Assembly: GCA_946965045.2 (NCBI GenBank)
Contig: OX337233.1
Coordinates: forward strand, 744,001 to 808,000
DNA: 64,000 nt
Reading direction: 5' to 3'
DNA from: Epithemia pelagica
Taxonomy: Eukaryota > Bacillariophyta > Bacillariophyceae > Surirellales > Surirellaceae
Position numbers and translations under genes: made by a program. The notes under the pieces are model-generated. The model did no database searches, was not told where the DNA came from, and saw only the letters and a program-made list of their open reading frames with translations. How positions within the stretch are numbered: position 1 is the stretch's first letter; each line of letters starts with the position of its first letter. Positions 1-10,587 of this stretch are shown piece by piece.

Positions 1-455
1 TCATCTGCGAGGACGCCCTCAATCATGGTTGGCAATTTTTTTAGGATGGTACTTGCAGGTATTCGGTCGTGGAATCTGGCGGGTTCGACACCATTCCTTG
101 CACCATGAGAATAGACTAGACGTTCCAAAACCTTTTGTAGCTCTTGGGCGACTGTCTGTAGTCAGTGGATAGGACACAATTCATTGTGAGAACATTGCTG
201 CCTTATATTCCGATACAAATCGAAGACAGATACAAAATCACAAATTCAAACTTACCGGTGATGTTTGAACTTGAATACGATAGCGTGTCTGCCTTATTGT
301 CAGGATACCGCCATTGTAATGGAGAAGGCTTCCGAAAGTATGTACGAGCGGCTCAGCTCCGAACGAATCACAAACCGAAAAAAAATAGGGAGCAGTTGCG
401 TAAATGGTTTCGTAAAGCGCGGTCGTTCGTTGCGCTCCACTTTCGCCCCATTTGA
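1..455. other. No supported gene
   Basis: I see no recognisable coding sequence here. One open frame (165-455, +) ends in a TGA at 453-455 and is in the same frame as the partial gene that follows, but its sequence does not resemble any related copy in the window, so I do not join them. Confidence 0.4.
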
Positions 456-1109
456 GGGTCACAGACTTTTCATCGCCGTCAGTGGAGAGGGAACAATGTA
501 GGCCTTGTTCCTCTAAATACAGTGATAAATGATGCTACCCAACTTGAGCTTGCAACCTTTTTGCAAACCAAAAATGACACGGATTTTGTATTTTCAAGTG
601 ACTCCCTCCGATACACTTTGAATGCCTTTTCCCCAGGAGACCCCATCCTGTCTAATTTTGGCTATCGCATAGTCCTAGTCGACTTTTCGATTTCCGTAAC
701 GATACCAACGTCGTGGACACAAACTGAGGTGGAGCAATCACAACAGACTTTCGTGACGCAAACGCGCGAATTTTTGGAACAATTCTGGTCCGTGAATCAT
801 GTGGAAATGCGTTCTCTCATTTTCACGTACAGCGTATTTGGAGAACCCTGTATTCCACCCAATAACAATAAGAAGGAGACCGTGTACTTTTCCTTTGCCA
901 GTGCTTTGAAGGTGGACGCGGAGGCTCTTCAAGCCTATGAGGATCCAGTCGTTTTGTTCGAAGCGCTTCGTCAGACGTTTGAGGACCTTGACACTGTCTA
1001 CCTAGCCGACTATATCCGAATGACTGGAGGTCCGTTTTCCGAGACGGATCAATTTCTGTTTGGTACAAGTGGATCCTCACTACTCGATGATTGTATCGTC
1101 ATTTGCTAA
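456..1109 (+). pseudogene. Partial copy of the membrane-protein C-terminal domain family
   Basis: This frame is open from 456 to a TAA at 1107-1109 but has no ATG near its start, so it is either the last exon of a gene or a 5'-truncated copy. The product (about 195 residues from a GTG at 522) matches by eye the C-terminal domain encoded at 40894-41331 and 32235-32672. Shared landmarks are LELATFLQT against RELAFFIQT, VLVDFSISV against VLVGFSISL, a T/Y-rich strand, an LRQTFEDLDTVYL-type helix, and a terminal QFLFGTSG. No function is known to me for this domain. The 3' end and about 70 bp beyond its stop recur in degenerate form at 3045-3185. Confidence 0.45.
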
Positions 1110-1505
1110 AGTGCACACACCAGAAGGAGAAAGGATCACCGCTCATTGAAAAGAGATCCATGCATAGATCCATGGTGAATCTTTATGGAGAAACGGCAAG
1201 TCAATCCTGGTTTTTTCATGCAAAGTACAGTTTCCGCCGGTGGAGTCCATGATCTGAGCAACAACGGTAGGCATGGACAATGGTCAAGTATCCTATCGTG
1301 GTTCTGTCTCATTGAATGATATGGAGGAGGAGTCAGACGAGGAACACTAGACCCCAATGGTTGGAAAATGGATGAGGATCTGATCAAGGCCTTGGCAACA
1401 AACAACGCGGTACCATTCGCGGAGGACATGTATTTCCAGCACCAAGAAGATTCTTGCCTTGTCACCCGCATGTGTTGCGTGTCTTATTATCTCTGTAGTA
1501 GATTC
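1110..1505. other. Intergenic, no supported gene
   Basis: This lies between the partial gene above and the stop of the convergent hydrolase gene. The first 75 bp match 3110-3185 in degenerate form. I see nothing else. Confidence 0.4.
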
Positions 1506-2766
1506 TCATCCACCTTGTCCAGAAATCACACTTCCAAAGGTAATCGGATCTTCGTAGAATGGATAATGTCCCCAGTCCACCGATTCATAAACTTGAAGGT
1601 GATGCGACAGCAGCGGAGACCAGACCTCCTTGTTGGAAGTGGGGTAACCAAAGTCACGCCATCCCGACAAGAGAAGGACGGGCGGCGGAACTGGAATCAT
1701 GGTGGAAGAGGAGGAGGAAGAGTCCACTGCTGGTGGAGGTGAAACAAGGGGTTGTGCCACATAGTCCCCGACAGCATCCATGCCGCCCCAAAATGTTCCC
1801 GTGTTGCGCAGAGCATCTTGGAGGGCCGGCGGAATACCCGTACGAGAACAATGGTTCCGCCAAAACTGGTCCTCCGAACCCGCTTCACGAGCCAGACGGT
1901 CATAATTGTCGTTGGCCACCGCCATGTTGGCGATTGCATTGCACAAGACCACCGAACGACACTTCGTCGTCTTGGCACTATGTCGTGTTGTGGAGTGTCG
2001 TCTCAAGTACTCATAGGCCAGACAGACACCAAAGGAATGACCAAACAAATGAAATGACTGTGAGGATGATTGTTCTTGATGTTCTTGTGGTGCAAGTGTC
2101 GAAAGAACCTGCTCCAGCACGGATTCCAAATCCCAGACAAACTGCGGGATGGAATAGCTAATGCACAGTCCAATCACCTCGGTTAGAGTGTGGCCACAAC
2201 ATTTCAAACAGCTGACACTGTATCCAACAGAGGGGGAACCTACCAGGAACGATCCCTTGGCTTGTCACTTTTGCCGCATCCCAACTGATCATAGAAAATG
2301 ATTGGTCGTTGGACCGCCAACAGCGGAACAATCGGGTACAAATACTGGGAAGGCAAGGACCTGAATCATGCAAAAGAAGAAGAGACACGGAACCAAATGT
2401 TTGAGTTGTCAGTCTTCTAATACTTTGTCTTGGAACGGCGTGACACTATGAAATCACAAAGTCTCATTCCCCAACCATAGTAACTTACGGTCCTCCATGA
2501 ACAATGACCAAAGGAGTCCGGTTGCTTTGGGCATTGTAGACTCGATAATAGAGCTTATATGACGACGACTCGGTTCGCAGCACAACCACTCGACCTTCTT
2601 GAAAGGGTCCATACTCGGTCGTTCCAGCAGTTGCCAATCCACAACATGTGCTGCTGCTGCGGACTGGAATCTTCCCAAGCTTTCCAAACCTCCGTGACAC
2701 GAGTCCATCTGTCACGTCCGCACAGACCACCATCCAAAGCAAGATTCTGGAGAAAAACTTCATCAT
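1506..2766 (-). CDS. Secreted alpha/beta hydrolase, proline iminopeptidase-like
   Basis: I model three exons: 2489-2766, 2244-2360 and 1506-2157 (1047 nt, 348 residues), with introns of 128 and 86 bp starting GTAAGT and GTAGGT and ending AG; the phases close exactly. Exon 1 starts MMKFFSRILLWMVV, a likely signal peptide, and ends at the oxyanion motif HGGP (about residue 90). Exon 2 gives SLPSQYLYPIVPLL and FYDQLGCGKSDKP, typical of prolyl aminopeptidase-type hydrolases. Exon 3 carries the nucleophile elbow GHSFG (Ser about 173), a candidate acid in SGWRDFGYP and a candidate catalytic His in DWGHYPFYEDP. Family knowledge suggests removal of N-terminal proline or hydrolysis of a small amide or ester; the substrate cannot be told. 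A Ser-rich insert precedes the acid residue. The HGGPS (not HGGPG) junction depends on the exon 1/2 splice choice. Confidence 0.8.
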
Positions 2767-3044
2767 GGTGAAGGAGCATGTAGATAGGGATTTGAGATGG
2801 TGATGGCGACGAAAGATCGCGATCTTTTACAGCGCAGGATGCACAGGCGGCGCGCGCGCATCGAGAACATTTTTGGTCGTGGTCATGAGGTCTACGACGA
2901 ATGCATCCGTGAGATCTGACACTGACAAAGGACATCTTCCCCTCCTTAAAACATGTCGACCTCGGATGTAGCATACGAGATAGGGTGCATACGATTTCTT
3001 GGCACAAGCGACGGTAAAGCGCTTGTCCATCTCCCCTCCGACAT

Positions 3045-3185
3045 CAAGGTCTCTTTCGCGAGAAGGATCAATTTCTATTTGGAGCGGGTGGATCCCAACT
3101 GCTGAGTCATAGAGCACCCTATAAAAAGCCCCTCGTTGACAGGAGATCCAACTATAGATCCATGACGCATCTTCTCGGTTACGTA
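3045..3185 (+). repeat. Degenerate copy of the 3' end of the 0.5-1.1 kb partial gene
   Basis: The segment aligns by eye with 1035-1185. GATCAATTTCT[A/G]TTTGG is shared inside the coding part, and beyond the stop GAGATCCA...TAGATCCATG...ATCTT recurs at the same spacing. Homology therefore crosses the stop codon, which points to a duplicated DNA segment rather than domain similarity alone. Confidence 0.5.
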
Positions 3186-3954
3186 TAGTGATAGTCGTGT
3201 CGTCAGTGAAGCAAAAGCATCTTCGAAAGCCAAAAGACACGTCTGGCATCGATCCCCGATGACGACAGTCAGGCCATTAGGTTTTGTACATGATTGTCAG
3301 AATGTTCTTGTGCTTGGAAAAGACAGTCGCCGTTTTCTATCCGAGGACACGCGACGTACAAACTATACGAGGCAACGCCGTCGGTGTTCCTGTTTCTGAA
3401 ACGACGATGCTAGGTAGTACAACAGCGCACATGGAGGGTAATCAACTCCGACATTTTCTTCCATAGCATGCGATCAATCAAGATCCGTTCAAGTATGGAA
3501 ACTGGCGACCGTACTCATAGGACAGCCGCGTGAGCACAATGAGATTTTTATGTAACAAAGATTTGAGTGCTTCCAGAAGACTCCCCTGCGACAAAGTTGG
3601 GGTGTACAACCGAGCCGAAGTGCGTCCTTGTTTCGAAGTTCCATCGTCAATATTCCCTTTACTTCTCCACAAGTTGTGGGATCGCAGAAAGCTCTGACGA
3701 AAAATTCGTTCCGCGGGGATATATCATAGTGTCTCTAAGAAACTTTCCCGCGCCGCTGTTTGCACGTGCAAGGCGGAGACGAGCAGTCACGCACAACTCC
3801 TTATCATTCTCGAACTGTCAACTCCATGATCCATAGAGAGGAAAGAGTAGCTTTAGAAGACGCAACGCGTCGTCCCTGCGTGACCCAAATTTTTCCCGGA
3901 TGCAGTTGTACCCTCCAACGGACGGCCGATCGGCATCTCCGCGCAAGCGTGACG

Positions 3955-4041
3955 GTATGGGCTCCGGGGGACGAAAAATTCCACCGCGAAAACGTAATAT
4001 TATCTATCGCGGTGGAATTTTTCGTCCCCCGGAGCCCATAC
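3955..4041. repeat. Perfect 35-bp inverted repeat with 17-nt loop
   Basis: The left arm is 3955-3989 and the right arm 4007-4041. I checked the arms base by base and found no mismatch. The loop (3990-4006) contains TAATATTATC. The structure lies about 150 bp upstream of the ATG of the secreted repeat protein, so it may be in the promoter or 5' UTR. I find no second copy in the window. Confidence 0.9.
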
Positions 4042-4192
4042 GGAAGCCGACCCCACGGAGAACACATGAATGAGGCACGGATTCAAGGATTCCTTCTTCC
4101 TTCCCTCCTCTTCGGTTGCTCGTCCACAGATCTCACAATTCTCAAACTGGTGCGAACGAGAAAGACGAGCGAGAAGAACTAGAAGTACGAAG

Positions 4193-6112
4193 ATGAAGCT
4201 CTCTTATGCAGTTGTATTGATCCAAGCGATGGCGTTCGTTCCTCTTGTGGTCGCCAACTCTTCTGACAACTTGAGTGGTGATCGCTACCAACGAGGGTTG
4301 GAGGTAAGTGTGGAGTTTGAGCTCTTGGACGAGTATCTCTCTTCCCCTTGCATGGTGCTCACATCTGTCCCCTTTATCGTTGCAGGAAGATGAAGGCAAG
4401 GGTAAGGGCAAGGGAGGATATGGCAAAAAGACCAAGTACTCTGGAAAGGGAGGGGACTACGACTATGGAAAAGGTGGCAAGGGAAAAGGAAAGGTAAGGG
4501 GCAACTAGAAATCCATTCGAAGTAGTTGATGAACGCTCACAGCAATGATGCATTCGTTCAAAAATTTTCAGGGAAAAGGCAAAGGACAGTACTACGAGTA
4601 GTAAGTGTCGTCGCACGTCAACCAGAAAGACAACGGCTTCATGCTCATCCGATTGTGTATTCTAATTTTGTTTCCTGTTTTTGCAGTGTGAAACCAACAT
4701 CCCATCCGACTGAAAAGCCTACCGAGAAACCAGTTCCTACTGCTAAGCCGACGGAAACTCCGACTTTGAAACCAGTTGACACGGAGAAGCCAACCGAGAA
4801 ACCCATTGAGACTTTGAAGCCCACTTCGAAGCCGACAGAGAAGCCCGTGGAAACGTTCAAGCCCACTTCGAAGCCGACGGAGAAGCCTGTGGACACCTTC
4901 AAGCCCACTTCGAAGCCGACGGAGAAGCCTGTGGACACCTTCAAACCCACTTCGAAGCCGACGGAAAAGCCCACGGAAAAGCCTGTGGACACCTTCAAAC
5001 CCACTTCTAAACCGACCGAAAAGCCCACGGAAAAGCCTGTCGAAACATTCAAGCCCACTTCGAAGCCGACGGTCAAGCCCACGGAAAAGCCTGTGGAAAC
5101 CTTCAAGCCCACTTCTAAACCGACGGAAAAGCCCACGGAAAAGCCTGTCGAAACATTCAAGCCCACTTCGAAGCCGACTGAAAAGCCCACGGAAAAGCCT
5201 GTCGAAACTTTGAAGCCCACTTCGAAGCCGACTGAAAAGCCCACGGAAAAGCCTGTGGAGACGTTCAAGCCCACTTCGAAGCCGACGGTCAAGCCCACGG
5301 AAAAGCCTGTGGAAACCTTCAAGCCCACTTCTAAACCAACCGAAAAGCCCACGGAAAAGCCTGTCGAAACGTACAAGCCCACCTCCAAACCGACCGAAAA
5401 GCCCACGGAGAAACCTGTCGAAACCTTCAAGCCCACTTCCAAACCGACCGAAAAGCCCACGGAAAAGCCTGTGGAAACGTACAAGCCCACTTTGAAACCG
5501 ACGGTCAAGCCTGTTGTCGAGACGATGAAACCCACGTACAAGCCTGTCCTCGAAACGATGAAACCCACCGACAAACCAACGATCAAGCCCGTGGCCAGCA
5601 CTACCTACAAACCGACGGCCAAGCCGACCGTGAAACCGACCAAGGGTGGCAAAAAGAAACATTACGACAATGACGAAAACGACGAGGAAGTGGAACCCTC
5701 GTGTCGTCACGGAGTCTTTACCGCCGTTCATTTGTGGGATGGCAAGATTGTGGAACCGGATGGTGCGACGTATTACATGGATCAAATGGAATATCCCTCA
5801 ACCGCCATGGGCGTGCAATTCCCCTTTGTCGGAACCGTCTACGATGCTCCCGGTGGTCGGGACATTGGGACCAATGCCGAATTGTGTACCCGCTTGAACG
5901 ATGCCCATGTTTGGCACTGTCAAGGAACCTATGTCAACTTGTATGGCTGTGTGGGAAGCTTGGCCTTTGCGGGTATCTTTGACGATTCGACCGATTCGGG
6001 TCATTTGGTCGTGACCGGTGGAACGGGTGATTTCTTGGGTGCCATGGGGTCCATGGAGGACACCTTTGATCCATACACGGGCTTTACCTCCCGTGTCATT
6101 AGCCTCGTCTAA
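4193..6112 (+). CDS. Secreted GK-rich / PTEKP-repeat protein with dirigent-like barrel
   Basis: The exons are 4193-4303, 4386-4493, 4572-4600 (29 nt) and 4687-6112, giving 557 residues; all introns are about 80 bp GT-AG and the phases close. The order is: signal peptide [21 protein letters not shown]; a Gly/Lys-rich stretch (residues about 40-80, [11 protein letters not shown] type) spread over three small exons; about 310 residues of a [18 protein letters not shown]-type repeat; a short basic/acidic linker; and a C-terminal domain of about 135 residues with paired cysteines and [14 protein letters not shown] near its end. The VTGGTGxFxGAxG signature is that of the dirigent/allene-oxide-cyclase barrel. 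Paralogues lie at 19718-21182 and 33272-34769. Likely extracellular, perhaps cell wall or adhesive material (inference). The repeats create long spurious frames on the other strand, which I ignore. Confidence 0.85.
4694..5640 (+). repeat. Coding minisatellite, PTxKPTEKP units
   Basis: This is a tandem array with a basic unit of 36-48 nt encoding [10 protein letters not shown](TEKP)VETF variants. Degenerate third positions and mixed unit lengths show that it has drifted and recombined. The last units change to [11 protein letters not shown] and PTAKPTVKP before the array ends. Confidence 0.85.
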
Positions 6113-7230
6113 CTCTGTTGCGAGTGGACAGGACCGCTTGACCCTTTCGTTCTATAACATGCCCACCCGAGACTTGATACTGTTGGGGGAACGACGACTG
6201 TTGGTAGAGATCCACTGGAGAGGGAGTTTTCTTTCCGAGTCGGTATATTGTCGTTGTCGTCACATTTTTATAACTATGAAAAAGGTATGTTTGTTGGTAC
6301 AGAGACCCAGTGAAATCTTGTTGTATCCCCCACACGCGAAAGACCACTACACGTGTGTGGACAAGATTCCTTGGAGTAGTGATGAGACCGTACGAATAGA
6401 ACTGTGTTACCTTTGCCATTGGAATAGCTGCGATAGGATATGGTCCAGTGTCCAGGCGTCTCTAGTCCATTGATCCAGTGGACCAGAAACGGCCCCTAGT
6501 CGACCAACCATGAACGCGATCCTTTTGCACCAAACATTTTGTTGGGAGTCCTTTGGTTTTGCCTGAAACAAACTGTTGTGGTTGGTGACTGCATGCGTCA
6601 CCTTTGGAATGGCATGCATCATGACATGGCGTCATCCAGTGTTCTTGTAGGTTGTTTTGGTCCTACTCGTAGTAGCATCGTGCCATTGGCATCCAAAAGA
6701 TTCGTTGGTCCCGGATGCGAGGATAAAGTCGCAGAAAAGTCGCTTTCACCTACCACGGCTATCCCCATCCAAAACAAATCATGGAGCCATCAATCATATC
6801 TCTCATAAAAAACAAAAGATAGGACTATGTCCAACAGGATCCGTCCCAGGAGACCTGACACTTGACCTGTCGACAACAGCAAACGTCCAAAAAATAGTCC
6901 TCGTGCGGTAGATCCTCTTTCTTCTCGCGGGTTCCACATGGTGTGTCCTATTCCCTCATGACTGCAGCCTGTTGCGTTCCAAAAACAAACTCCCTCTCCT
7001 TTAGTATAGTCGCAGAGTGTGATGCATCGATGGAACCAATTCATGAGCCACGCGCAAGTGCTTTGGCAGGATGAATCGTGCAATATATATAGGTAGATGA
7101 AGTGGCGCAATGGACCAAACACATTCCGTAGATCTGGTCCTTCCCGAGGGAACCACCTCCAACAGGCGACGGACCGTGGGGGTCCAGTCGTCGAGTGCTG
7201 CCCCTGTCAGTGTTTGGGGAGAGCGTGTTC
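6113..7230. other. Convergent intergenic region, no gene seen
   Basis: This lies between the stops of the secreted repeat protein (+) and the CRT-like transporter (-). The short open frames on both strands lack recognisable features. It presumably holds both 3' UTRs. Confidence 0.5.
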
Positions 7231-9714
7231 TTAGGGTCCTCCTCCTTCGACTACTGCGGCATCATTCGGATCGTCTGGTTCATCATAGAGTTGATCCAAT
7301 CGTGGATATTCCGTCTCAAAGGTCAAGTGGGACAGGGGGACGCGATGATACAGGTCCCATCCCGCAAGGAGCACGACCCAACACAAGACATGCCAGGCCT
7401 CCAATAGGAGTCCGCCCTCGTAGAGAGGAGTGGTTGTCGTTTCCCCAAAATGATGGTACAGTGCCAAGAGAGCCGTGGCCACGACCATGCCAGCCGCGAG
7501 ACTGCGAGGAACGGCCATGGCGCCCGACATGGCTGTCATGGTCGTTGTGGTGGTCGTCGGGTCGGACGCCGCCGCCGACGACGATGCCCACAGGATGACG
7601 AGTTGATCCACGGCGACACTCACGACAATCAGGCACGTGACATGGGCCAGTACCAAGGGCAGGATCCAACCACAGTGAGCCTGTTCGACAGAATTCGACG
7701 GTTCCTCATCATGGTCCATCCCCAAGAGACAGGTCCATCCCGTTTGAAACTGCGTGCCCCATTCGGAACTGGGATACAATCGATACCACGCTTCGTTTTG
7801 TGAGGATAATGGTTGACCCAGACCTTGAAGGGGAAAGACAAGGGGTGACAAGAGACTGCAAAAGAGGCATTGGAACAAACTCAAGAGACTGTCGAGTTTG
7901 TGCATGGATACCGGTTGTTTGTAGTGGACCAAGACTTGTTCCTTGTACAATTGTGAGGCCGCGGCGGGCAGTGTGGCGGCCACAAAAGCGAGCGTATTCC
8001 ACGCGACCGTCACGGACGGCCACACGAGCCACACCATGGAGGACGACGACACTGTTGTGGTTGTCGTCGTATCATTGTTGGAATCCACGCCAACAAACAA
8101 CAGGGTATACAAGCACGGTGCCAATGCCAGGAACAGGGCGAGTGTCATCCCCAAGGATCCCCGTACATGACTCCGGGTCAATCCACCCCATCCGGCGAGG
8201 GGCTGATGGTATTGTTGTTGGTGGTGATGGTGTGGATGCAATGTGGGAGACGGCGTGGTGGTTGTCGTAGTCGTCGGTGGCGGCAAGCCATGGGACTTGT
8301 GATGATTGCAAGTGTTGTTGCGAGAGGGTGAAAAGCGAGTCGTTGAAGCCGCAGGAGCACCACCATTGGTGTGAGGATGATGGGTGGTGGAACACTTGGA
8401 TCCATCGTGTGGTGGCGAGACATGATTGGGAGATGGGGGCGACACTCTCTCATTGTCATTTTCCGAGGTTCCACACAAAACAGTCCAACCAAAACAACAT
8501 CCCCGTCGTCCGGCTCGGACTTGTTCCAGAACCAAACTGGTCCAGGGGACAACCGCTTGCAGGAAAAATACTGTTTGGGTCGGTGTCACGTATCGGCCCG
8601 TGACAAAGAGCAGCATGAGACTCGAGACATCCAAAAAGGCCATGGCGGCCACTTCCGTCCAGGGAATGCCCAAGGGACGACGCCACCAGTCCACTACAGA
8701 AGAGGAGGCAGTGGTTGGGCTAGTGCTGGCACCAAACGGAGACGACGTCGTTGTCGGTGCTGCCATCCAGTCTCCTCCTCCTCCACCAAAGGAGGAACCC
8801 AAGGGTCGTGGTCGTCGTTGTTGCGTGGCAGTATGGTTGGTGGAGGAATCGTCGTCGTACTCCAGGGGGGAGGACGACGACGATGTCCAGGGAGGACGAA
8901 GGCGACCCAGGTTATTGTTGGTACTGTTGTTCGTCATTGTTCTCCAACCATTTCTCCTTGCTGCTTGTTGCTGATTCCAGGAATGCCAGGCCCCCACGAG
9001 CCACCCACCGAGACCCAGTACGAGACTGTGCGTGGCGGTTACCACCACCACGACCAATAACCTTAAGGGTCCAGCGGCATCGACCAACCATTTGAAGGTA
9101 CACCGTTCTCCCGCATAACTCGTGGCCAAGACCATCATTATCATCATACACCGTTGAGTACGACGGCTCGTTTGGTAATCGTCCGGAAGGATATCATCAC
9201 CGTTCAACACGGCTTGGTCGTCGTCGTCGACATTAGGCGATGGAGTGCCGACGCAGCAACATGTTGTGCATCGTATTTGTGGTTCGTCCTGGTCCGTTTC
9301 ATAGTCCTCGTCCAGATAGGTGTCTTCTTCGTCGTCTTCCTCGTCTTGGGAATCAGTAGTAGTAGTAGTAACAGCACCACCTTCCATCATGCGATGAGTC
9401 GTACTGCCATAATAGGAGGAAGAGGATGTACGTGACTGGAAGGAAGCATTGGAAAACGAGGTTTGTGGATGTAGATACCCATTCATGGGTACTGCCGTAG
9501 TAGCAGAAGCAGCAGCCGTAGGAGAACCACCACCATTCCAGGGAGACACGGGAGAGGTTGTCGTTGACGACGACGACAAGAGGGCTTGTCGCTCCGTGGC
9601 AGTTCCAGAAATGTTCCTCGATCCTTCTCCTTCTTCGTGAGGTTGGGATGCTTGTCGGGCGGCTGCCGCTGCTGCCGCGGCGGCATCGGCTTCATCCAAG
9701 ACCCGTCCCAACAT
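7231..9714 (-). CDS. CRT-like (chloroquine-resistance-transporter family) membrane transporter
   Basis: This is a single open frame of 827 residues from the ATG at 9714 (MLGRVLDEAD); upstream in-frame codons contain no ATG. A long Ser/Thr/acidic N-terminal region (about residues 1-180) precedes about ten hydrophobic segments, interrupted by large His/Thr/Pro-rich loops. The C-terminal half shows the family's order of landmarks: ASQLYKEQVL, LDSLLSLFQCLF, SPLVFPLQGLG, GWTCLLG, a Cys near HCGWILPLVLAHV, then VDQLVILWASS. Members of this group, in the drug/metabolite transporter superfamily, export peptides, amino acids or thiols from plastids or digestive vacuoles. The organelle here is unknown. 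The size is about twice that of typical members, all of it in low-complexity loops. Confidence 0.7.
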   Translation of the reverse strand: MLGRVLDEADAAAAAAAAARQASQPHEEGEGSRNISGTATERQALLSSSSTTTSPVSPWNGGGSPTAAASATTAVPMNGYLHPQTSFSNASFQSRTSSSSYYGSTTHRMMEGGAVTTTTTDSQDEEDDEEDTYLDEDYETDQDEPQIRCTTCCCVGTPSPNVDDDDQAVLNGDDILPDDYQTSRRTQRCMMIMMVLATSYAGERCTFKWLVDAAGPLRLLVVVVVTATHSLVLGLGGWLVGAWHSWNQQQAARRNGWRTMTNNSTNNNLGRLRPPWTSSSSSPLEYDDDSSTNHTATQQRRPRPLGSSFGGGGGDWMAAPTTTSSPFGASTSPTTASSSVVDWWRRPLGIPWTEVAAMAFLDVSSLMLLFVTGRYVTPTQTVFFLQAVVPWTSLVLEQVRAGRRGCCFGWTVLCGTSENDNERVSPPSPNHVSPPHDGSKCSTTHHPHTNGGAPAASTTRFSPSRNNTCNHHKSHGLPPPTTTTTTTPSPTLHPHHHHQQQYHQPLAGWGGLTRSHVRGSLGMTLALFLALAPCLYTLLFVGVDSNNDTTTTTTVSSSSMVWLVWPSVTVAWNTLAFVAATLPAAASQLYKEQVLVHYKQPVSMHKLDSLLSLFQCLFCSLLSPLVFPLQGLGQPLSSQNEAWYRLYPSSEWGTQFQTGWTCLLGMDHDEEPSNSVEQAHCGWILPLVLAHVTCLIVVSVAVDQLVILWASSSAAASDPTTTTTTMTAMSGAMAVPRSLAAGMVVATALLALYHHFGETTTTPLYEGGLLLEAWHVLCWVVLLAGWDLYHRVPLSHLTFETEYPRLDQLYDEPDDPNDAAVVEGGGP

Positions 9715-9903
9715 GGTTCTTGTCGTCTTCCTTTCTTCCTTCTTTTGGAACGAGAGAAGAAAATGAGGCAAAGCAGCCCCAACCAACCCTCAATTCGGGA
9801 AGAAGTTTGTCCCTGCAACTGTGCGTTTGCGTGACCCGTTGGTTCTCGCAGAAAAAAAGGGTGTGTGTGTATCTGGAGCACAATAAAGCTCTTTGGGGCA
9901 GCA

Positions 9904-9934
<31 letters not shown>

Positions 9935-10587
9935 GACGACAATCCACCAACCAACAACAACCCAACACCGAAAAGCGACACACAATGACAGCACAACAAG
10001 ATTTTGGTTCCGTCCACGTCGTCGCAACAACACAAAAACCACAAAAGACAAAAGGGGGCAAGAGAAAAAGAGGAGAGTTGTGTCACGCTTTTTGTTGCTC
10101 CGCGTGCGTGTGAGGATAGTAGTACGCGCTTAGGTCGCGGTGGTGAGAGGAGAGAAGGGAGGGAAACAGAAAAGAGCTACTCTCCAGTAGTTCCTCCCAA
10201 ACGAAAGAGCCGTTCCAGAAAGAACGAGTATAGGGACAGGTCTATCAGTACAGGACGGGCCTTGCCACACTTTGCCTTTGGAATTCGTTGGACTACTACT
10301 CCTACTATTCTATATTCCTACAGTTGTTGTGAAGATACTGATTTCTCCCTTCATCATCATCATCATTCGTTGTGTAAATGTGTTGCAACCAGAATAGGAT
10401 ATATATTACAAAATGCGCCCAACAACACAGCATATGAAGAAGAAGAACCAAAGGGTGGTCCTCGTTTTTGCTCTACACCATTCGGTCGGTCGTTTCATCA
10501 TCATCATCCTCACGACGACGACGAGTACCGTCCCCGGTCCGTCGTCGTCGTCGAGTGTGGATGATGCGGACTGTGAATGCGCGCCGC
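9715..10587. other. Intergenic region, promoter side of the transporter
   Basis: There is no gene here. It contains the GA microsatellite described separately and a short GT run near 9860. Both flanking genes read leftward, so this is the 5' flank of the CRT-like gene and the 3' flank of the DUF6824 gene. Confidence 0.5.
9905..9930. repeat. (GA)n microsatellite
   Basis: This is a run of uninterrupted GA dinucleotides about 190 bp upstream of the CRT-like start codon. Confidence 0.9.

Larger units (their letters stand above)
2767..4192. other. Long intergenic region with a degenerate repeat and a hairpin
   Basis: This 1.4-kb stretch between the divergent hydrolase (-) and the secreted repeat protein (+) holds no gene I can support. 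It contains a degenerate copy of the 1035-1185 segment (3045-3185) and a perfect inverted repeat (3955-4041), annotated separately. The short open frames at 2827-3249 on either strand look like decay products of the repeat. Confidence 0.5.

Noticed and set aside
1136-1471. 111-codon frame on the minus strand
   Set aside because: It overlaps decayed repeat sequence and shows no recognisable features.
4592-5785. Long open frames (up to 397 codons) on the strand opposite the PTEKP repeats
   Set aside because: They exist only because the repeat lacks stop-generating codons on the complementary strand. Splice sites, signal peptide and barrel domain all support the + strand gene.
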